Positions 23,740 to 32,625 are shown, counted from the first letter of the stretch. The stretch is DNA of 33,516 nt from Myxococcales bacterium SG8_38 (GCA_001303415.1 LJTN01000050.1:1-33516); one strand, 5' to 3'. Numbers and translations: made by a program. The notes: generated by a model from the sequence alone, not told the origin.

Positions 23740-25065
23740 GTGGTTGCCCCCTCCAGACGCATTGCGACCCGCGTGCTCGAGCGGATCGCGCGCGATGACT
23801 CATGGGCTGCGCCCGCTCTCGACGCCGAGATTCAACGCAGCGGCTCGAGCCGCGCCGACGCAGCGCTCGCGACGCGAATCGTCTATGGCGCGCTACGGGC
23901 GAAGCCGGATCTGGAGGCCTCCATCGAGCGCCACGCGCGCCGGCCGATTCGAGTCGACGCTTGGACGCGTGCTGCGCTTCTCGGGGCAGCCTATCAATTG
24001 CTGTACCTCGACAAAGTCCCCGCCTATGCAGTGGTCCACGATACGGTGGAGTTGGTGCGTGAAAAGCGGGGCGTGCGCGTAGCCGGCTTCGTCAATGCAA
24101 TTCTGCGCAAGCTCGCGGTGCAACCCCCCGCGGAGTCTCCGCGCTCCTCGACGATGGCCGTGCCGTCGTGGCTCGGTGATGCGCTTCGCGCTTCGATTGG
24201 AAGCGACCGGACCGATGCGCTTTTGACGTTGGCTGACGAAACGCCATCGATCGACCTACGTGTGCGGGCTGACTTCGAGCGCGATTCCGTGGCCGAAGCG
24301 ATCCGACGAGCACACCGGGATGCGTTGGTTTCGCATACGGCGCTTTCGCCTTTCGGATTGCGGGTGAGCGGAGTAGGCGACCCACGCAAGTTGCCCGGAT
24401 ACGAGCAAGGAGCATTCGCCGTGCAAGAGGAGGGCGCACAGTTGATCGGCCTCCTCCTCGATGCGCAGCGCGCAGAGCGTGTCCTCGATGTGTGCGCCGG
24501 ACGCGGTGGAAAGACGGCACAGCTCGTCGAGGCCGTGGGAACGGAAGGCAGTGTCACCGCGACCGATCTTCACGAGCATCGCCTCGCGCAAATCGCTCGC
24601 GAGCTCGGGCGCTTGCGGCTGGGACCCGATCGGGTGCACACCGCGTGCGTCGACTGGACGGTTGGCAGCGGCGGGGTGGGTGGCGAGTTCGACCGTGTGC
24701 TCATCGATGCGCCGTGTACGGGCCTCGGCACTCTGCGCCGTAGGCCTGAAATTTTACTGCGCGCCAAGCCTGAGGATGCGGCCCGCATGGGTGAGACACA
24801 GCATCGGATCCTTGAAAACGCGGCCCGACTGGTCAGACGAGGCGGAACCCTGCTCTACGCGGTCTGCTCGCCCCTGGCCGAGGAGGGTCGCGCGGTCGTC
24901 CAAGAGGCCCGCATCGATGGCTTCGAGCCACAGATCGACCGCCCCTCCGCCCTGAGATCGTTAGAGTTTGGACCCGACGGCCGCCTATTGCTCGGCCCCT
25001 GGGTTCCCGGCGCCGGGCCCTGGGCCGACGCATACCAAATCTTCATGTGGGTTAATGTAGGATAA
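23740..25065 (+). CDS. rsmB: 16S rRNA m5C967 methyltransferase RsmB
   Basis: RsmB methylates C5 of C967 in 16S rRNA with S-adenosylmethionine. Starting at GTG 23740 the product has 441 residues, close to the 429-440 expected. It has an N-terminal NusB-like RNA-binding domain (about 5-130; AAYQLLYLDKVPAYAVVHDTVEL), the SAM motif DVCAGRGGKT at 250-259, catalytic DAPCTGLGT at 323-331 (Cys326) and nucleophile YAVCS with Cys376. TTG 23710 is an alternative start; neither has a strong ribosome site. The gene is divergent from the receiver/GGDEF gene and precedes the tRNA-Pro promoter by four bases. Confidence 0.93.
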   Translation: MVAPSRRIATRVLERIARDDSWAAPALDAEIQRSGSSRADAALATRIVYGALRAKPDLEASIERHARRPIRVDAWTRAALLGAAYQLLYLDKVPAYAVVHDTVELVREKRGVRVAGFVNAILRKLAVQPPAESPRSSTMAVPSWLGDALRASIGSDRTDALLTLADETPSIDLRVRADFERDSVAEAIRRAHRDALVSHTALSPFGLRVSGVGDPRKLPGYEQGAFAVQEEGAQLIGLLLDAQRAERVLDVCAGRGGKTAQLVEAVGTEGSVTATDLHEHRLAQIARELGRLRLGPDRVHTACVDWTVGSGGVGGEFDRVLIDAPCTGLGTLRRRPEILLRAKPEDAARMGETQHRILENAARLVRRGGTLLYAVCSPLAEEGRAVVQEARIDGFEPQIDRPSALRSLEFGPDGRLLLGPWVPGAGPWADAYQIFMWVNVG

Positions 25066-25069
25066 CTCG

Positions 25070-25098
25070 TTGACACTGTGCTGCGAGAAAGCTAGGTT
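25070..25098 (+). promoter_or_regulatory. Sigma-70-type promoter of tRNA-Pro
   Basis: A perfect -35 TTGACA (25070-25075) and a -10 TAGGTT (25093-25098) are separated by the ideal 17 bases. Transcription would start near 25105, about 11 bases before the tRNA. The bases after the -10 (CCGCTGAGC) are GC-rich, as in stringently controlled stable-RNA promoters. It lies 5-33 bases after the rsmB stop. Confidence 0.75.
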
Positions 25099-25115
25099 CC
25101 GCTGAGCTTGAAATA

Positions 25116-25191
<76 letters not shown>

Positions 25192-25213
25192 AGAATTGAA
25201 CACTGCACCACCG

Positions 25214-25801
25214 GTGAGAGTTCTGGTCGTCGACGATGATCCAGCGATTTTGGAGTTCATGGAGACGTTCCTCACGAAGGATGGATTCCAAGTCACCACG
25301 CTGGCCGATCCGAAGGAAGCGCCCGAAGAGGTCAAAGACGGCGGCTATCATCTCGTGGTGCTCGATCTGATGATGCCCGGCATGGGTGGAGTCGAGGTGC
25401 TCGAGCAGATCCGCAAGGTGGATAGCGACGTGGCTGTCGTGATCTTCACCGGTTATCCCTCGCTCGAGACCGCGGTGCAGTCGATGAAGCTCGACGCCGT
25501 GGACTATTTGAAGAAGCCGTTCAATCCAGACGAGTTCCGCGAGGTTCTCGATCGGGTCATGCGCAAGAAGGGCCTCCTTCGCACGCCGGAGGAGAACCTG
25601 CACCGTGTGATCGGCGAAACCATTCGCGGGCTCCGCAAGGATCGCGGTCTCACGCTCAAGCAGATGGCGCGCCGCACTGGGCTCAGCGTTTCACTTCTCT
25701 CACAAATTGAACGTGCCGAATCGAGCGCCTCGATCAGCTCGCTCTACAAGATCGCCACCGCCCTCGACGTACGAATCCAGGATCTGTTCGGCGAATATTG
25801 A
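25214..25801 (+). CDS. Response regulator with receiver and XRE-type HTH domain
   Basis: The 195-residue product has a receiver (about 1-120) with Asp8/Asp9, phosphoacceptor Asp51 (VVLDLMMPG), Thr79 and Lys101 (LKKPF), all canonical. A Cro/CI-type helix-turn-helix follows at about 134-190 (IRGLRKDRGLTLKQMARRTGLSVSLLSQIERAESSASISSLYKIATALDV style). Such REC-XRE proteins bind DNA through an HTH seen in SinR-like repressors instead of the usual OmpR or NarL output. GTG 25214 and TTG 25196 are both possible starts; the frame is also open through the tRNA but that is not a gene. No promoter is seen between tRNA and gene, so it may be read through from the tRNA promoter. Confidence 0.9.
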   Translation: MRVLVVDDDPAILEFMETFLTKDGFQVTTLADPKEAPEEVKDGGYHLVVLDLMMPGMGGVEVLEQIRKVDSDVAVVIFTGYPSLETAVQSMKLDAVDYLKKPFNPDEFREVLDRVMRKKGLLRTPEENLHRVIGETIRGLRKDRGLTLKQMARRTGLSVSLLSQIERAESSASISSLYKIATALDVRIQDLFGEY

Positions 25802-25825
25802 GCTCGCGGCTCGGGTCGAGCTTCT

Positions 25826-27358
25826 TCAAAGCCCCGCAAGCAGCTCCTTCAGTCGTTCGCTCAAACGCCGGTCACCGATCAGCTCGAACACCCGGCGTCC
25901 TTCGCGGCGTGCAGCTTCGACGCGGCCGTGCTCCCGAAGCAACTCGACCAGCCGAACGCGCGCGTAGAGATCTTCGGGTGCGATCATCGCCCAATGCTCG
26001 AGAGTCGCAATCGCGGCCTCTATCGACCCACGCGACACCAGCCGTTCCGCGCTTGCCCGCGCACGAAGCGCGGGGCCGTCATTCGATTCCACGACGACGC
26101 TTGCATAATACGCCGCTGCTTCTTCGAACCTCCCGGCGTGCTCGAACAACGACGCGAGCACTGCCCGTTCCGCGCTCACCGTGGGATCGAACAAGCGCAG
26201 CGCCGGCCGCATGGCGTCCGCTTCGAGATAGATTTCGGCAAGCTTGGTGCGGACCGCCAGCGAGCCATGCGGAACCGTGCTCAACGACTCCGCCGCGGCG
26301 CCCCTTCTTCCAAGCGCAAGAGAGCAATCTGCCAACGCGAGCCGCGACACTTCGAAATCCGCCGCACCAAAGGGAACATCGGCCAGCCTCGCAGCGGCAG
26401 GCAGGTAGCGACCTTGCGTCCAGAGTGCGTGTCCTCTCTCGTAGCGAAGCGCGGGTGAAGGCTCGCTCGCTTCGAGCATGGGCAGCGCCCGTTCCGCTTC
26501 GCCGATCGTGACCAAAAGGCGCGCGCGTTGCAGGTCCGTTCCGAGGCCCGCTCCCTCTCTGGAGCTGAGGACCGCAGCTAGCTTCGTTCGCGCACCGCTT
26601 TCTACGAGCGCACGCGCCCACAATGCGGCGTTCCGTCGCGAAGACGTTTCGCCGTCGAGAATCCTGGCTGCGAGGGCCGGTCGCCCTGTTTCGAGGGCCA
26701 GCTGTCCAGCAGCACGCGCTCTGGCTCCGGAGGGCATGTTTGGATCGAGAAACAGGGCGCGCCTCAAGGTGTCCGCGTCGCCAGTACGTCGTGCCAAGTC
26801 GATGGAGAGACGGCGCGCGGCGCCGGCGTGGCCCTCGGGCATCATCATGACGTGCTCCAGCAAGATTGCGTTTGCGCGCCGTCGATGACCGCGTTCGTGC
26901 AACACCTCGGCCATGGCCACCACCGGCTCATCCCGAGTAGGGGCCAAGCGCCTTGCCCGCACCAGCGCCGAAATGGCGCCCTGGTCATCCCCCCTGCGGT
27001 GGAGAATGCGCCCCTCGGCAAGAGCCACTCTCGCGGATTCGGGATGGGAACGGCGCGCCAAGGCCAGTGTGCGATCCGCCCGGCGCGATGCGCCGCTCTC
27101 GTCCAGCTCCTCTGCGAGGCGTGCCATCAACAGGGCATCGGCGTTCGATGCTGCCGTCGCGTTCTCGAATGCAATCGCTGCTTCTTCGTGGTCGCCCCGT
27201 CCGGCGGAAAGCTCGCCTCGGATGAACCACTCGTAGGCGTACGGCGATACGATCGGGCCCAGCTCCACCGCACCGTCGACCACGCGGGGGATGGTACGTG
27301 GCCCCCCCGCCGCGCATGCCGTCAATCCAAGGACAAGGAACGCCCCTAGCCGGACCAC
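25826..27358 (-). CDS. TPR-repeat outer-membrane-type lipoprotein
   Basis: The product of about 510 residues starts with a lipoprotein signal ending in L-T-A-C, with lipidated Cys15 if GTG 27358 is the start (VRLGAFLVLGLTAC). Asp is not at position +2 (Ala follows), so outer-membrane sorting is expected by the E. coli rule. The rest is a chain of helix pairs typical of tetratricopeptide repeats (for example EWFIRGELSAGRGDHEEAAIAFENA, then DEPVVAMAEVLHERGHRRRANAI), so it probably scaffolds protein complexes. GTG 27433 is an alternative but would put charged residues before the hydrophobic core. It is divergent from the Fe-S oxidoreductase gene. Confidence 0.85.
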   Translation of the reverse strand: MVRLGAFLVLGLTACAAGGPRTIPRVVDGAVELGPIVSPYAYEWFIRGELSAGRGDHEEAAIAFENATAASNADALLMARLAEELDESGASRRADRTLALARRSHPESARVALAEGRILHRRGDDQGAISALVRARRLAPTRDEPVVAMAEVLHERGHRRRANAILLEHVMMMPEGHAGAARRLSIDLARRTGDADTLRRALFLDPNMPSGARARAAGQLALETGRPALAARILDGETSSRRNAALWARALVESGARTKLAAVLSSREGAGLGTDLQRARLLVTIGEAERALPMLEASEPSPALRYERGHALWTQGRYLPAAARLADVPFGAADFEVSRLALADCSLALGRRGAAAESLSTVPHGSLAVRTKLAEIYLEADAMRPALRLFDPTVSAERAVLASLFEHAGRFEEAAAYYASVVVESNDGPALRARASAERLVSRGSIEAAIATLEHWAMIAPEDLYARVRLVELLREHGRVEAARREGRRVFELIGDRRLSERLKELLAGL

Positions 27359-27413
27359 GCCTGCATCATAAGGGAAGGCCTCTCGAAAAGCTCGATTCCG
27401 CCGGGCGCTGGAT

Positions 27414-27442
27414 TTGACTTCGTTGCTGCGCACCCCTACACC
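27414..27442 (+). promoter_or_regulatory. Candidate promoter of the Fe-S oxidoreductase gene
   Basis: TTGACT (27414-27419) and TACACC (27437-27442) are spaced by 17 bases in the 143-base gap between two divergent genes. The -35 matches five of six consensus bases, the -10 only three. The start codon follows about 60 bases after the -10. A moderate candidate, judged by eye. Confidence 0.35.
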
Positions 27443-27501
27443 TCCGCATAGCGCGAGCCTGCGTTTACACCGATTCCGCGCTCGAGATCAGGGAGAAGAC
27501 G

Positions 27502-29727
27502 ATGGGTCCGATTTGGATGACGTTGCTGTTGGCGAGCACGCTCGGCTTGTTTTCGTGGTCCGCATACAGGCGTGTGCGGCAAGTGACGATCGGAAAGCCC
27601 GACCCGCGCTTCGCTTGGACCGGCGCCCAGGTGGCGGACCGGCTCAAGACGGTCCTGATCTACGCCTTCGGGCAGAAGAAGATGCCGAACTACACGTTGG
27701 CCGGTTTCGCCCACATCGGCATCTTCATCGCCTTCAACGTCTTGCTGCTCAACAGCATCATGCTGTGGGGCCGGGGCTTCGACCCCGATTTCGATTTCTG
27801 GGGGCTGCTGAGCGTGGACCATTGGTTCGGCAAGCTCTACTCCTTCGGCAAGGAGCTCGCGGCGTTCGCTGCCATCGTGGGCTCGGTCGCGTTCTTGTAT
27901 CTGCGTTGGGTAAAACGGGGCCAGGACAGCGGTGATCCGAAAGCCGTCGAGGACAAGCCGAGGATGACCCTCGGCCACCAACCGAACCGCTACGTCTTCA
28001 CCGAGCCGATTCTCATCCTCTTCATCATCATCACGATGATGTTGGCCGACTACCTGTATGTCGGCTCTTCCCTGGTGCTCGATTCGCGTGCCTATGGCGA
28101 GCCGATTCATGCGGGTTGGTGGGAGCCCTTCGGTGGCATCTTTGCTCAGATCCTCCGCGGCGTCGAAAGCACCTGGGCGGTCACCGCATTGCAGCACGTG
28201 GGCTTCTGGTGGCACGCGTCTTTCGTCCTGATCTTCTTGAACATTCTTCCGTACACGAAGCACTTCCACGTGCTCACGGTCATGCCGAACGTCTTCGCCT
28301 ACGATCCGAGGCCGAACGCGCTTCCCAAAGTCGAAGACTTGGAAGGCAAAGTCGAGCGCGAGGAATCACTCGGGATCAACCGCCTCACCGATCTTACTTA
28401 CAAGTACATCTTGGACTTGTATACCTGCACCGAGTGCGGGCGGTGCAGCGACAATTGCCCCGCGTACATCACCGGTAAGAAGCTTTCACCGAAGCATCTC
28501 ACGCTGGCCATCCGCGACCATCTCTACGCGACGGAGAAGCAGATGTTTGGCAAGACTGCATTGGTCGAGGAGCCGAGCGATGCTCCGGCGGCTCCCCCCA
28601 AGCCGAGCGCAGGCGAGGAGCCGCTTCACACTTTTCCATCCGCCCCGGAAGGCGGGTACTTCGTCGGCGAGACCGTCGTCGACTTGGTTCCAAACATCGT
28701 CCATCCGGAAGTGATTTGGGGGTGCACCTCCTGTCGCGCCTGTGAAGAGCAATGTCCGGTGATGATCTCCTACGTCGACAAGATCACTGGAATGCGTCGC
28801 GAAGAAGTCATGATGAAGAACGAGTTCCCCGGTGAGCTCCAGGGAGCATTCAATGGCATCGAGACGAACGGAAACCCATGGAACCTCTCGGCGATGGACC
28901 GCGGAGACTGGGCAGATGGGCTCGACATTCCCTTGCTGAGCGACAAGCCCGACGCGGCCGTTCTCTACTGGGTCGGTTGCGCGGCTAGCTACGACGACCG
29001 GGCAAAGAAGGTAGCTCGCGCCGTGTCGAAACTCCTCAAGAAGGCGAAGGTCGACTTTGCAATTCTCGGCACCGAGGAGACTTGCACGGGTGATCCGGCC
29101 CGTCGCGCCGGCAACGAATACCTCTTCCAAATGCTCGCCGAGCAGAACGTCGAGACCCTGAACGGCTACGAAGCGTCGAAGAAGACGATCATCACGGCCT
29201 GTCCGCACTGCTTCAATACCCTCGCGAACGAGTACAGCGACTTTGGTGGTCGCTACGACGTCGTTCATCACAGCGAGTTCCTCAATGGGCTGCTCGTGGC
29301 AGGCAAGCTGGTGCCCTCGAAGCCGGTGAGGGGCAAGGTGGTCTACCACGACAGCTGCTATCTCGGCCGGTACAACCAAGTGTACGACTCCCCCCGGCAG
29401 ATTCTCGAGTCCATCGAAGGGCTCGAGCTGACCGAGGTGCCCTACTGGAATCGGAACAAGGGGCTTTGCTGCGGAGCAGGTGGCGCGCAGATGTGGATGG
29501 AAGAGCAGCCGGGTCAGGAGCGCGTCAACAACAAGCGAACTCTTCAGCTCCTCGAAACCGGCGCGACCACAATCGCAAGCGGTTGTCCGTTCTGCATGAC
29601 CATGCTCACCGATGGGATCAAGAATCAGGACAAGGACGAGGAGATCCGGCAACGCGACATCGCCGAGATTCTAGCCGATGCAATCGAGCTCGAAGAAGTC
29701 GAGCAGACCCCAGTCGCTGCCGAGTGA
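27502..29727 (+). CDS. Membrane Fe-S oxidoreductase, probable ETF:menaquinone oxidoreductase type
   Basis: The 741-residue product has an N-terminal membrane part (helices at about 4-22, 66-88, 118-135, 168-187 and 232-250) with several His residues able to bind heme b, as in NarI-type domains. Two [4Fe-4S] ferredoxin motifs follow: CTECGRCSDNCP (C309, C312, C315, C319) and CTSCRACEEQCP (C408, C411, C414, C418). Two CCG domains of the HdrD type come next: C493/C528/C567/C570 and C619/C656/C657/C695/C698. This architecture is known as DUF224 or EMO, which passes electrons from ETF (beta-oxidation) to menaquinone. GGAG lies about 7 bases before ATG 27502. The next gene, a Cys-cluster protein, follows by 37 bases. 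No etfAB genes lie in the window. Confidence 0.9.
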   Translation: MGPIWMTLLLASTLGLFSWSAYRRVRQVTIGKPDPRFAWTGAQVADRLKTVLIYAFGQKKMPNYTLAGFAHIGIFIAFNVLLLNSIMLWGRGFDPDFDFWGLLSVDHWFGKLYSFGKELAAFAAIVGSVAFLYLRWVKRGQDSGDPKAVEDKPRMTLGHQPNRYVFTEPILILFIIITMMLADYLYVGSSLVLDSRAYGEPIHAGWWEPFGGIFAQILRGVESTWAVTALQHVGFWWHASFVLIFLNILPYTKHFHVLTVMPNVFAYDPRPNALPKVEDLEGKVEREESLGINRLTDLTYKYILDLYTCTECGRCSDNCPAYITGKKLSPKHLTLAIRDHLYATEKQMFGKTALVEEPSDAPAAPPKPSAGEEPLHTFPSAPEGGYFVGETVVDLVPNIVHPEVIWGCTSCRACEEQCPVMISYVDKITGMRREEVMMKNEFPGELQGAFNGIETNGNPWNLSAMDRGDWADGLDIPLLSDKPDAAVLYWVGCAASYDDRAKKVARAVSKLLKKAKVDFAILGTEETCTGDPARRAGNEYLFQMLAEQNVETLNGYEASKKTIITACPHCFNTLANEYSDFGGRYDVVHHSEFLNGLLVAGKLVPSKPVRGKVVYHDSCYLGRYNQVYDSPRQILESIEGLELTEVPYWNRNKGLCCGAGGAQMWMEEQPGQERVNNKRTLQLLETGATTIASGCPFCMTMLTDGIKNQDKDEEIRQRDIAEILADAIELEEVEQTPVAAE

Positions 29728-29764
29728 GCGGCAAGGGCTGCGTTGAGCCTCGCTTGAAGAGCCC

Positions 29765-30796
29765 ATGAAGGTATACGCCAGAAGAGAGCCTCTTTTGGTG
29801 CGCCCCGGGGCGCGGTTCGACTGCGTTGGCGATGGCCTTTGCTGCAGCGACATCCACGCGGTGGGTGCCCTGACCGAGGAGGACTGCGAAAGACTGGCAC
29901 TCATTTCGGAGGAGGCCGTCGATCGCTACGAGGACGGCGGTGATGCCGTGCTCATGATGCGGAGCGACACCGGTCGGTGCGTATTCTGGACCGAGGAGGG
30001 GTGTCTCATTCATCGCCGGCTCGGGCCGGAGATCAAGCCGAGCCCCTGTATCCAGTTTCCCTATGCGCTCACGGCGACACCGGTCGGCGGCCGCATCTCG
30101 ACTCAGCATCGCTGCACCTGTCGCACGTTGGGCCCGCTGCCTCCGGTGACCGCCGAAGCGGCCAGAGCGTCGCTTCTCGACTCCGAAGGGCAGCTCAAGT
30201 TCGAGCACGCCGTACTCGATGAGGTCGCCTGGTCGGCCGGGCAGATTCTTTCCTTCGACGAGTACGCGCGCCGCGAGGCTCCGCTGCTAGAGGCTTTGCT
30301 GGAGGGCAAGCAGCTCATGACGGTCCTGCAAGCGCAGCCCTTTCCCGAGCTCGAAGGGACCACCTGGTCGGACATCGCCGACGAGCTGAGGGGCTTTCAC
30401 GGGTCGTCCAGAGCTGCGGTTGTGGCGCGATGGTTCGGCGACGCGCTCGGCTTTCTGGTCGATCGCAGACCGCGTACGAAGCAAGGTCGACCTTGGGCCG
30501 ACTCGTTCGAGCGGGCCGCGAAGCGCGTCGTGGACCCCGTGTCCCCCAATGTGGTGTTCGGCGATTGGCTCGCCGATGAGCTCTGGTCGATGCGATGGAC
30601 GCGCTTTGGAAGCCTTGCCCGCGCCCGCACCGAGTGGGCCACCCGGCTTGCCGTTGCACGGCGCATCGCCGGCTGGCTGGACATAAGCGATCCGGTTCGT
30701 GACAACGTGTCTGCCGCCGAAGTGGTGATGATGGTCGACGTGATCTCCACTTCAGAGCCGTGGGAGAAAGTCCAGGAAGCGATGCGGGACTCCTAG
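29765..30796 (+). CDS. YkgJ-type cysteine-cluster protein, extended form (paralogue B)
   Basis: The 343-residue product is homologous over its whole length to the protein at 20588-21625. It has cysteines at 20, 26, 27, 72, 80, 95, 117 and 119 in matching positions (GDGLCCSDIH, HRCTCRT), plus one extra Cys41. It also has PFPELEGTTW and the shared FGDWLADELWSMRW. The conserved C-terminal half is not part of the basic YkgJ domain and I do not recognise it. It lies 37 bases after the Fe-S oxidoreductase and is probably co-transcribed with it, so a role in metal or Fe-S chemistry of that enzyme is possible (inference). Confidence 0.85.
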   Translation: MKVYARREPLLVRPGARFDCVGDGLCCSDIHAVGALTEEDCERLALISEEAVDRYEDGGDAVLMMRSDTGRCVFWTEEGCLIHRRLGPEIKPSPCIQFPYALTATPVGGRISTQHRCTCRTLGPLPPVTAEAARASLLDSEGQLKFEHAVLDEVAWSAGQILSFDEYARREAPLLEALLEGKQLMTVLQAQPFPELEGTTWSDIADELRGFHGSSRAAVVARWFGDALGFLVDRRPRTKQGRPWADSFERAAKRVVDPVSPNVVFGDWLADELWSMRWTRFGSLARARTEWATRLAVARRIAGWLDISDPVRDNVSAAEVVMMVDVISTSEPWEKVQEAMRDS

Positions 30797-30807
30797 ATTC
30801 TGGAATC
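30796..30807. other. Palindrome between convergent stop codons
   Basis: GATTC (30796-30800), TG, GAATC (30803-30807) form a perfect 5-bp inverted repeat that starts with the last base of the Cys-cluster gene stop and ends within the stop of the lipoprotein gene on the other strand. It is too small and lacks a T-run, so it is not a convincing terminator. Confidence 0.3.
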
Positions 30808-31372
30808 AGAGCTCGCAGCCACTGCCAGGCAAGCCGCGGCAGGCCTCGAACTCGCTGACGCACCCCGCCTCGTTCAGACACTCGAGACAAAGAGGAGCGC
30901 AGAAATTGTTCTGGCAGCGCCCCCGGCAGAACGCTTCTTCGCCGCACGACTCGATGTTGCCGTAGCAGGCCGCACACTCGGAAGACAGCTCCGGGACCGT
31001 CATGGTGATGCAGCTCGTGACGCAGCGGGAGAAGCGGGAGAAGACCCCGTCACCGGCAAGCCCTGCGCAAAATACGAAGCTGCAATATCGCGTGGCATCG
31101 CGAAGCCTCGTTCCGTCTTCGATGACCGCGAGGTCGTCCTGGTTATTGCAGGCGCCTATCGGCTCGCCGCCATCCACTGCCGCATCCATTCCGGCATCGG
31201 CGCCGCCATCCGCGTCGTTCGAGCCTCCGTCGCGGATCGTTCCGGTTGGGGGCAAACCATTGCCGCCCCCAGAAACCGTCGGCGGTTCGTTGGATGCGCA
31301 TGCCGATACCGAGAGGCTGGGCAGAACGAGGCCGAGCAGAAAGACTCGATACACGCCGCGAGGATGCGACAC
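30806..31372 (-). CDS. Cysteine-rich lipoprotein with Asp/Ala/Gly-rich linker
   Basis: The product of about 188 residues begins with a lipoprotein signal (FLLGLVLPSLSVSAC; lipidated Cys25). A low-complexity linker rich in Gly, Asp and Ala (DGGSNDADGGADAGMDAAVDGG style) follows, and then a domain with 16 cysteines, probably disulphide-bonded (for example SECAACYGNIESCGEEAFCRGRC). Such Cys-rich surface lipoproteins with acidic linkers are common in Sandaracinaceae; the function is unknown. GTG 31372 and GTG 31354 are possible starts; the larger open frame to 32023 is a shadow of the acyl-CoA dehydrogenase. It begins 38 bases after the dehydrogenase stop, so it may share that transcript. Confidence 0.8.
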   Translation of the reverse strand: MSHPRGVYRVFLLGLVLPSLSVSACASNEPPTVSGGGNGLPPTGTIRDGGSNDADGGADAGMDAAVDGGEPIGACNNQDDLAVIEDGTRLRDATRYCSFVFCAGLAGDGVFSRFSRCVTSCITMTVPELSSECAACYGNIESCGEEAFCRGRCQNNFCAPLCLECLNEAGCVSEFEACRGLPGSGCEL

Positions 31373-31410
31373 GAGATCCCCGCGGTCAAACGTCGGCGCG
31401 GATGCGAGCC

Positions 31411-32589
31411 TCAGAAGCCCATGATCTTGGCGATGGCGTAACGCATCACCTCGGTGGCGCCGCCTCCGATTCGGAACAGACGCGCATCGCGCCAAGCGCG
31501 AGCCACCCAAAGCTCCTCGAGGTAGCCCATGCCGCCGTGAAACTGCACGCATTGGTCCATGATCTCGGCAGTGACGTCTCCCACGTATGCCTTGGCCATC
31601 GAAACCAAGCGGGTCGTCTCCATCGAAAGCATGGTCCCTTTCACGTACTTCTCCTCGTTGTAGGCAGCACATGCATTGTACGAAAGCGCCTTGGCTGCTT
31701 CGTACTTTGTGTAGAGGTCGACGAACTTCTGCTGCCAGTATTCTCGCTTGATCAGCGGCTTCCCAAACGCGACGCGCTCGCGGCCGTACTGGACGGAGCG
31801 ATCGAGCGCGAGCTTGGCGCCCGACAGACCGCTCACGCATCCGACGAGGCGCTCTGACTGGAAATTCTGCATGAGATAGACGAAACCCATGCCCTCCTGC
31901 CCGACCAGGTAGCGCTTGGGCACGCGAACGTCCTCGAAGAACAGCTCTGCCGTGTCGCTCGCCCAGTTGCCCGCCTTCTCGAGCTTCTTGGAGATGCTGA
32001 AGCCCTTGACGTCGGTGGGGCAAACGATGATCGAAATCCCGCTATGGCCGGCGTCTGGGTTGGTCTTCACCATGAGGGTCACGAAATCCGCTCGCGTGCC
32101 GTTGGTGATGTAGGTCTTCGACCCATTGATGACGTATTCATCACCGATGGCGCGCGCGGTCGTTCGAAGCCCTGCCACGTCCGAGCCTGCGCCGGGCTCG
32201 CTGACGCCGAGCGCGGCGATCTTCTCGCCGCGTATCGCGGGCGCCAGAAACTCCTCCTTGATCTCGCGTGATCCGAGGTCGTTGAGCACCGGCGTGGCCA
32301 TGTCCGCCTGAACGAGCAGACCCATGGTCACACCAGCCGATCCGCAACGGGCGAGCTCCTCGGACTTGACCACGCTCATCCAGAAGTCGCCGCCCCCGCC
32401 GCCGACGTCTTCGGGATAGTGAGCGCCTAGAATGCCGAGCTCACCGGCACGCTTGAAGACCGAGTTGGGGAAGATCTTCTCCTCCTCCCACTGGTCTACC
32501 TTGGGCGCGAGCTCGTTCTCGACGAAGGCGCGGACTTGCTGACGGAAGATGTGATGCTCTTCCTGAAAAGGTTGGAATGTGGACGACAT
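31411..32589 (-). CDS. Acyl-CoA dehydrogenase, LCAD/isovaleryl-type
   Basis: The 392-residue product oxidises an acyl-CoA to the enoyl-CoA, passing electrons from FAD to ETF. It has ALGVSEPGAGSDVAGL (127-141) and YITNG (160-164) for FAD and substrate, and QFHGGMGY (349-356). The usual catalytic Glu of short/medium-chain enzymes (IYEGT) is Gly here (RIGGGATE, 373-380); instead QSERL (Glu247) aligns by motif with the catalytic Glu254 of isovaleryl-CoA dehydrogenase, so this is likely a long-chain or branched-chain type. ATG 32589 has GAGG five bases upstream; an upstream ATG at 32622 lies inside the operator and is rejected. A palindromic operator and a sigma-70-like promoter lie just ahead. 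The Cys-rich lipoprotein gene follows. Confidence 0.95.
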   Translation of the reverse strand: MSSTFQPFQEEHHIFRQQVRAFVENELAPKVDQWEEEKIFPNSVFKRAGELGILGAHYPEDVGGGGGDFWMSVVKSEELARCGSAGVTMGLLVQADMATPVLNDLGSREIKEEFLAPAIRGEKIAALGVSEPGAGSDVAGLRTTARAIGDEYVINGSKTYITNGTRADFVTLMVKTNPDAGHSGISIIVCPTDVKGFSISKKLEKAGNWASDTAELFFEDVRVPKRYLVGQEGMGFVYLMQNFQSERLVGCVSGLSGAKLALDRSVQYGRERVAFGKPLIKREYWQQKFVDLYTKYEAAKALSYNACAAYNEEKYVKGTMLSMETTRLVSMAKAYVGDVTAEIMDQCVQFHGGMGYLEELWVARAWRDARLFRIGGGATEVMRYAIAKIMGF

Positions 32590-32607
32590 CGTGCCTCGCT
32601 CCGGAAA

Positions 32608-32625
32608 TGAATGAACGTTCATTTA
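32608..32625. promoter_or_regulatory. FadR/TetR-type palindromic operator
   Basis: TGAATGAACGTTCATTTA is an 18-base palindrome broken at one position; AATGAACGTTCATT (32610-32623) is perfect. It matches the TGAATGA-N4-TCATTCA consensus I recall for Bacillus FadR (a TetR-family repressor released by long-chain acyl-CoA), with one base off. It sits 19 bases before the acyl-CoA dehydrogenase start and overlaps the -10 region, so binding should block transcription. No TetR gene is in the window. Confidence 0.7.

Noticed and set aside
28486..29652. A 388-residue open frame on the minus strand
   Set aside because: It is antisense to the Fe-S oxidoreductase, whose clusters and helices are unmistakable, and shows no domain of its own.
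30806..32023. Long form of the Cys-rich lipoprotein to 32023
   Set aside because: The extension only repeats the acyl-CoA dehydrogenase gene in another frame; the lipobox fixes the start near 31372 or 31354.
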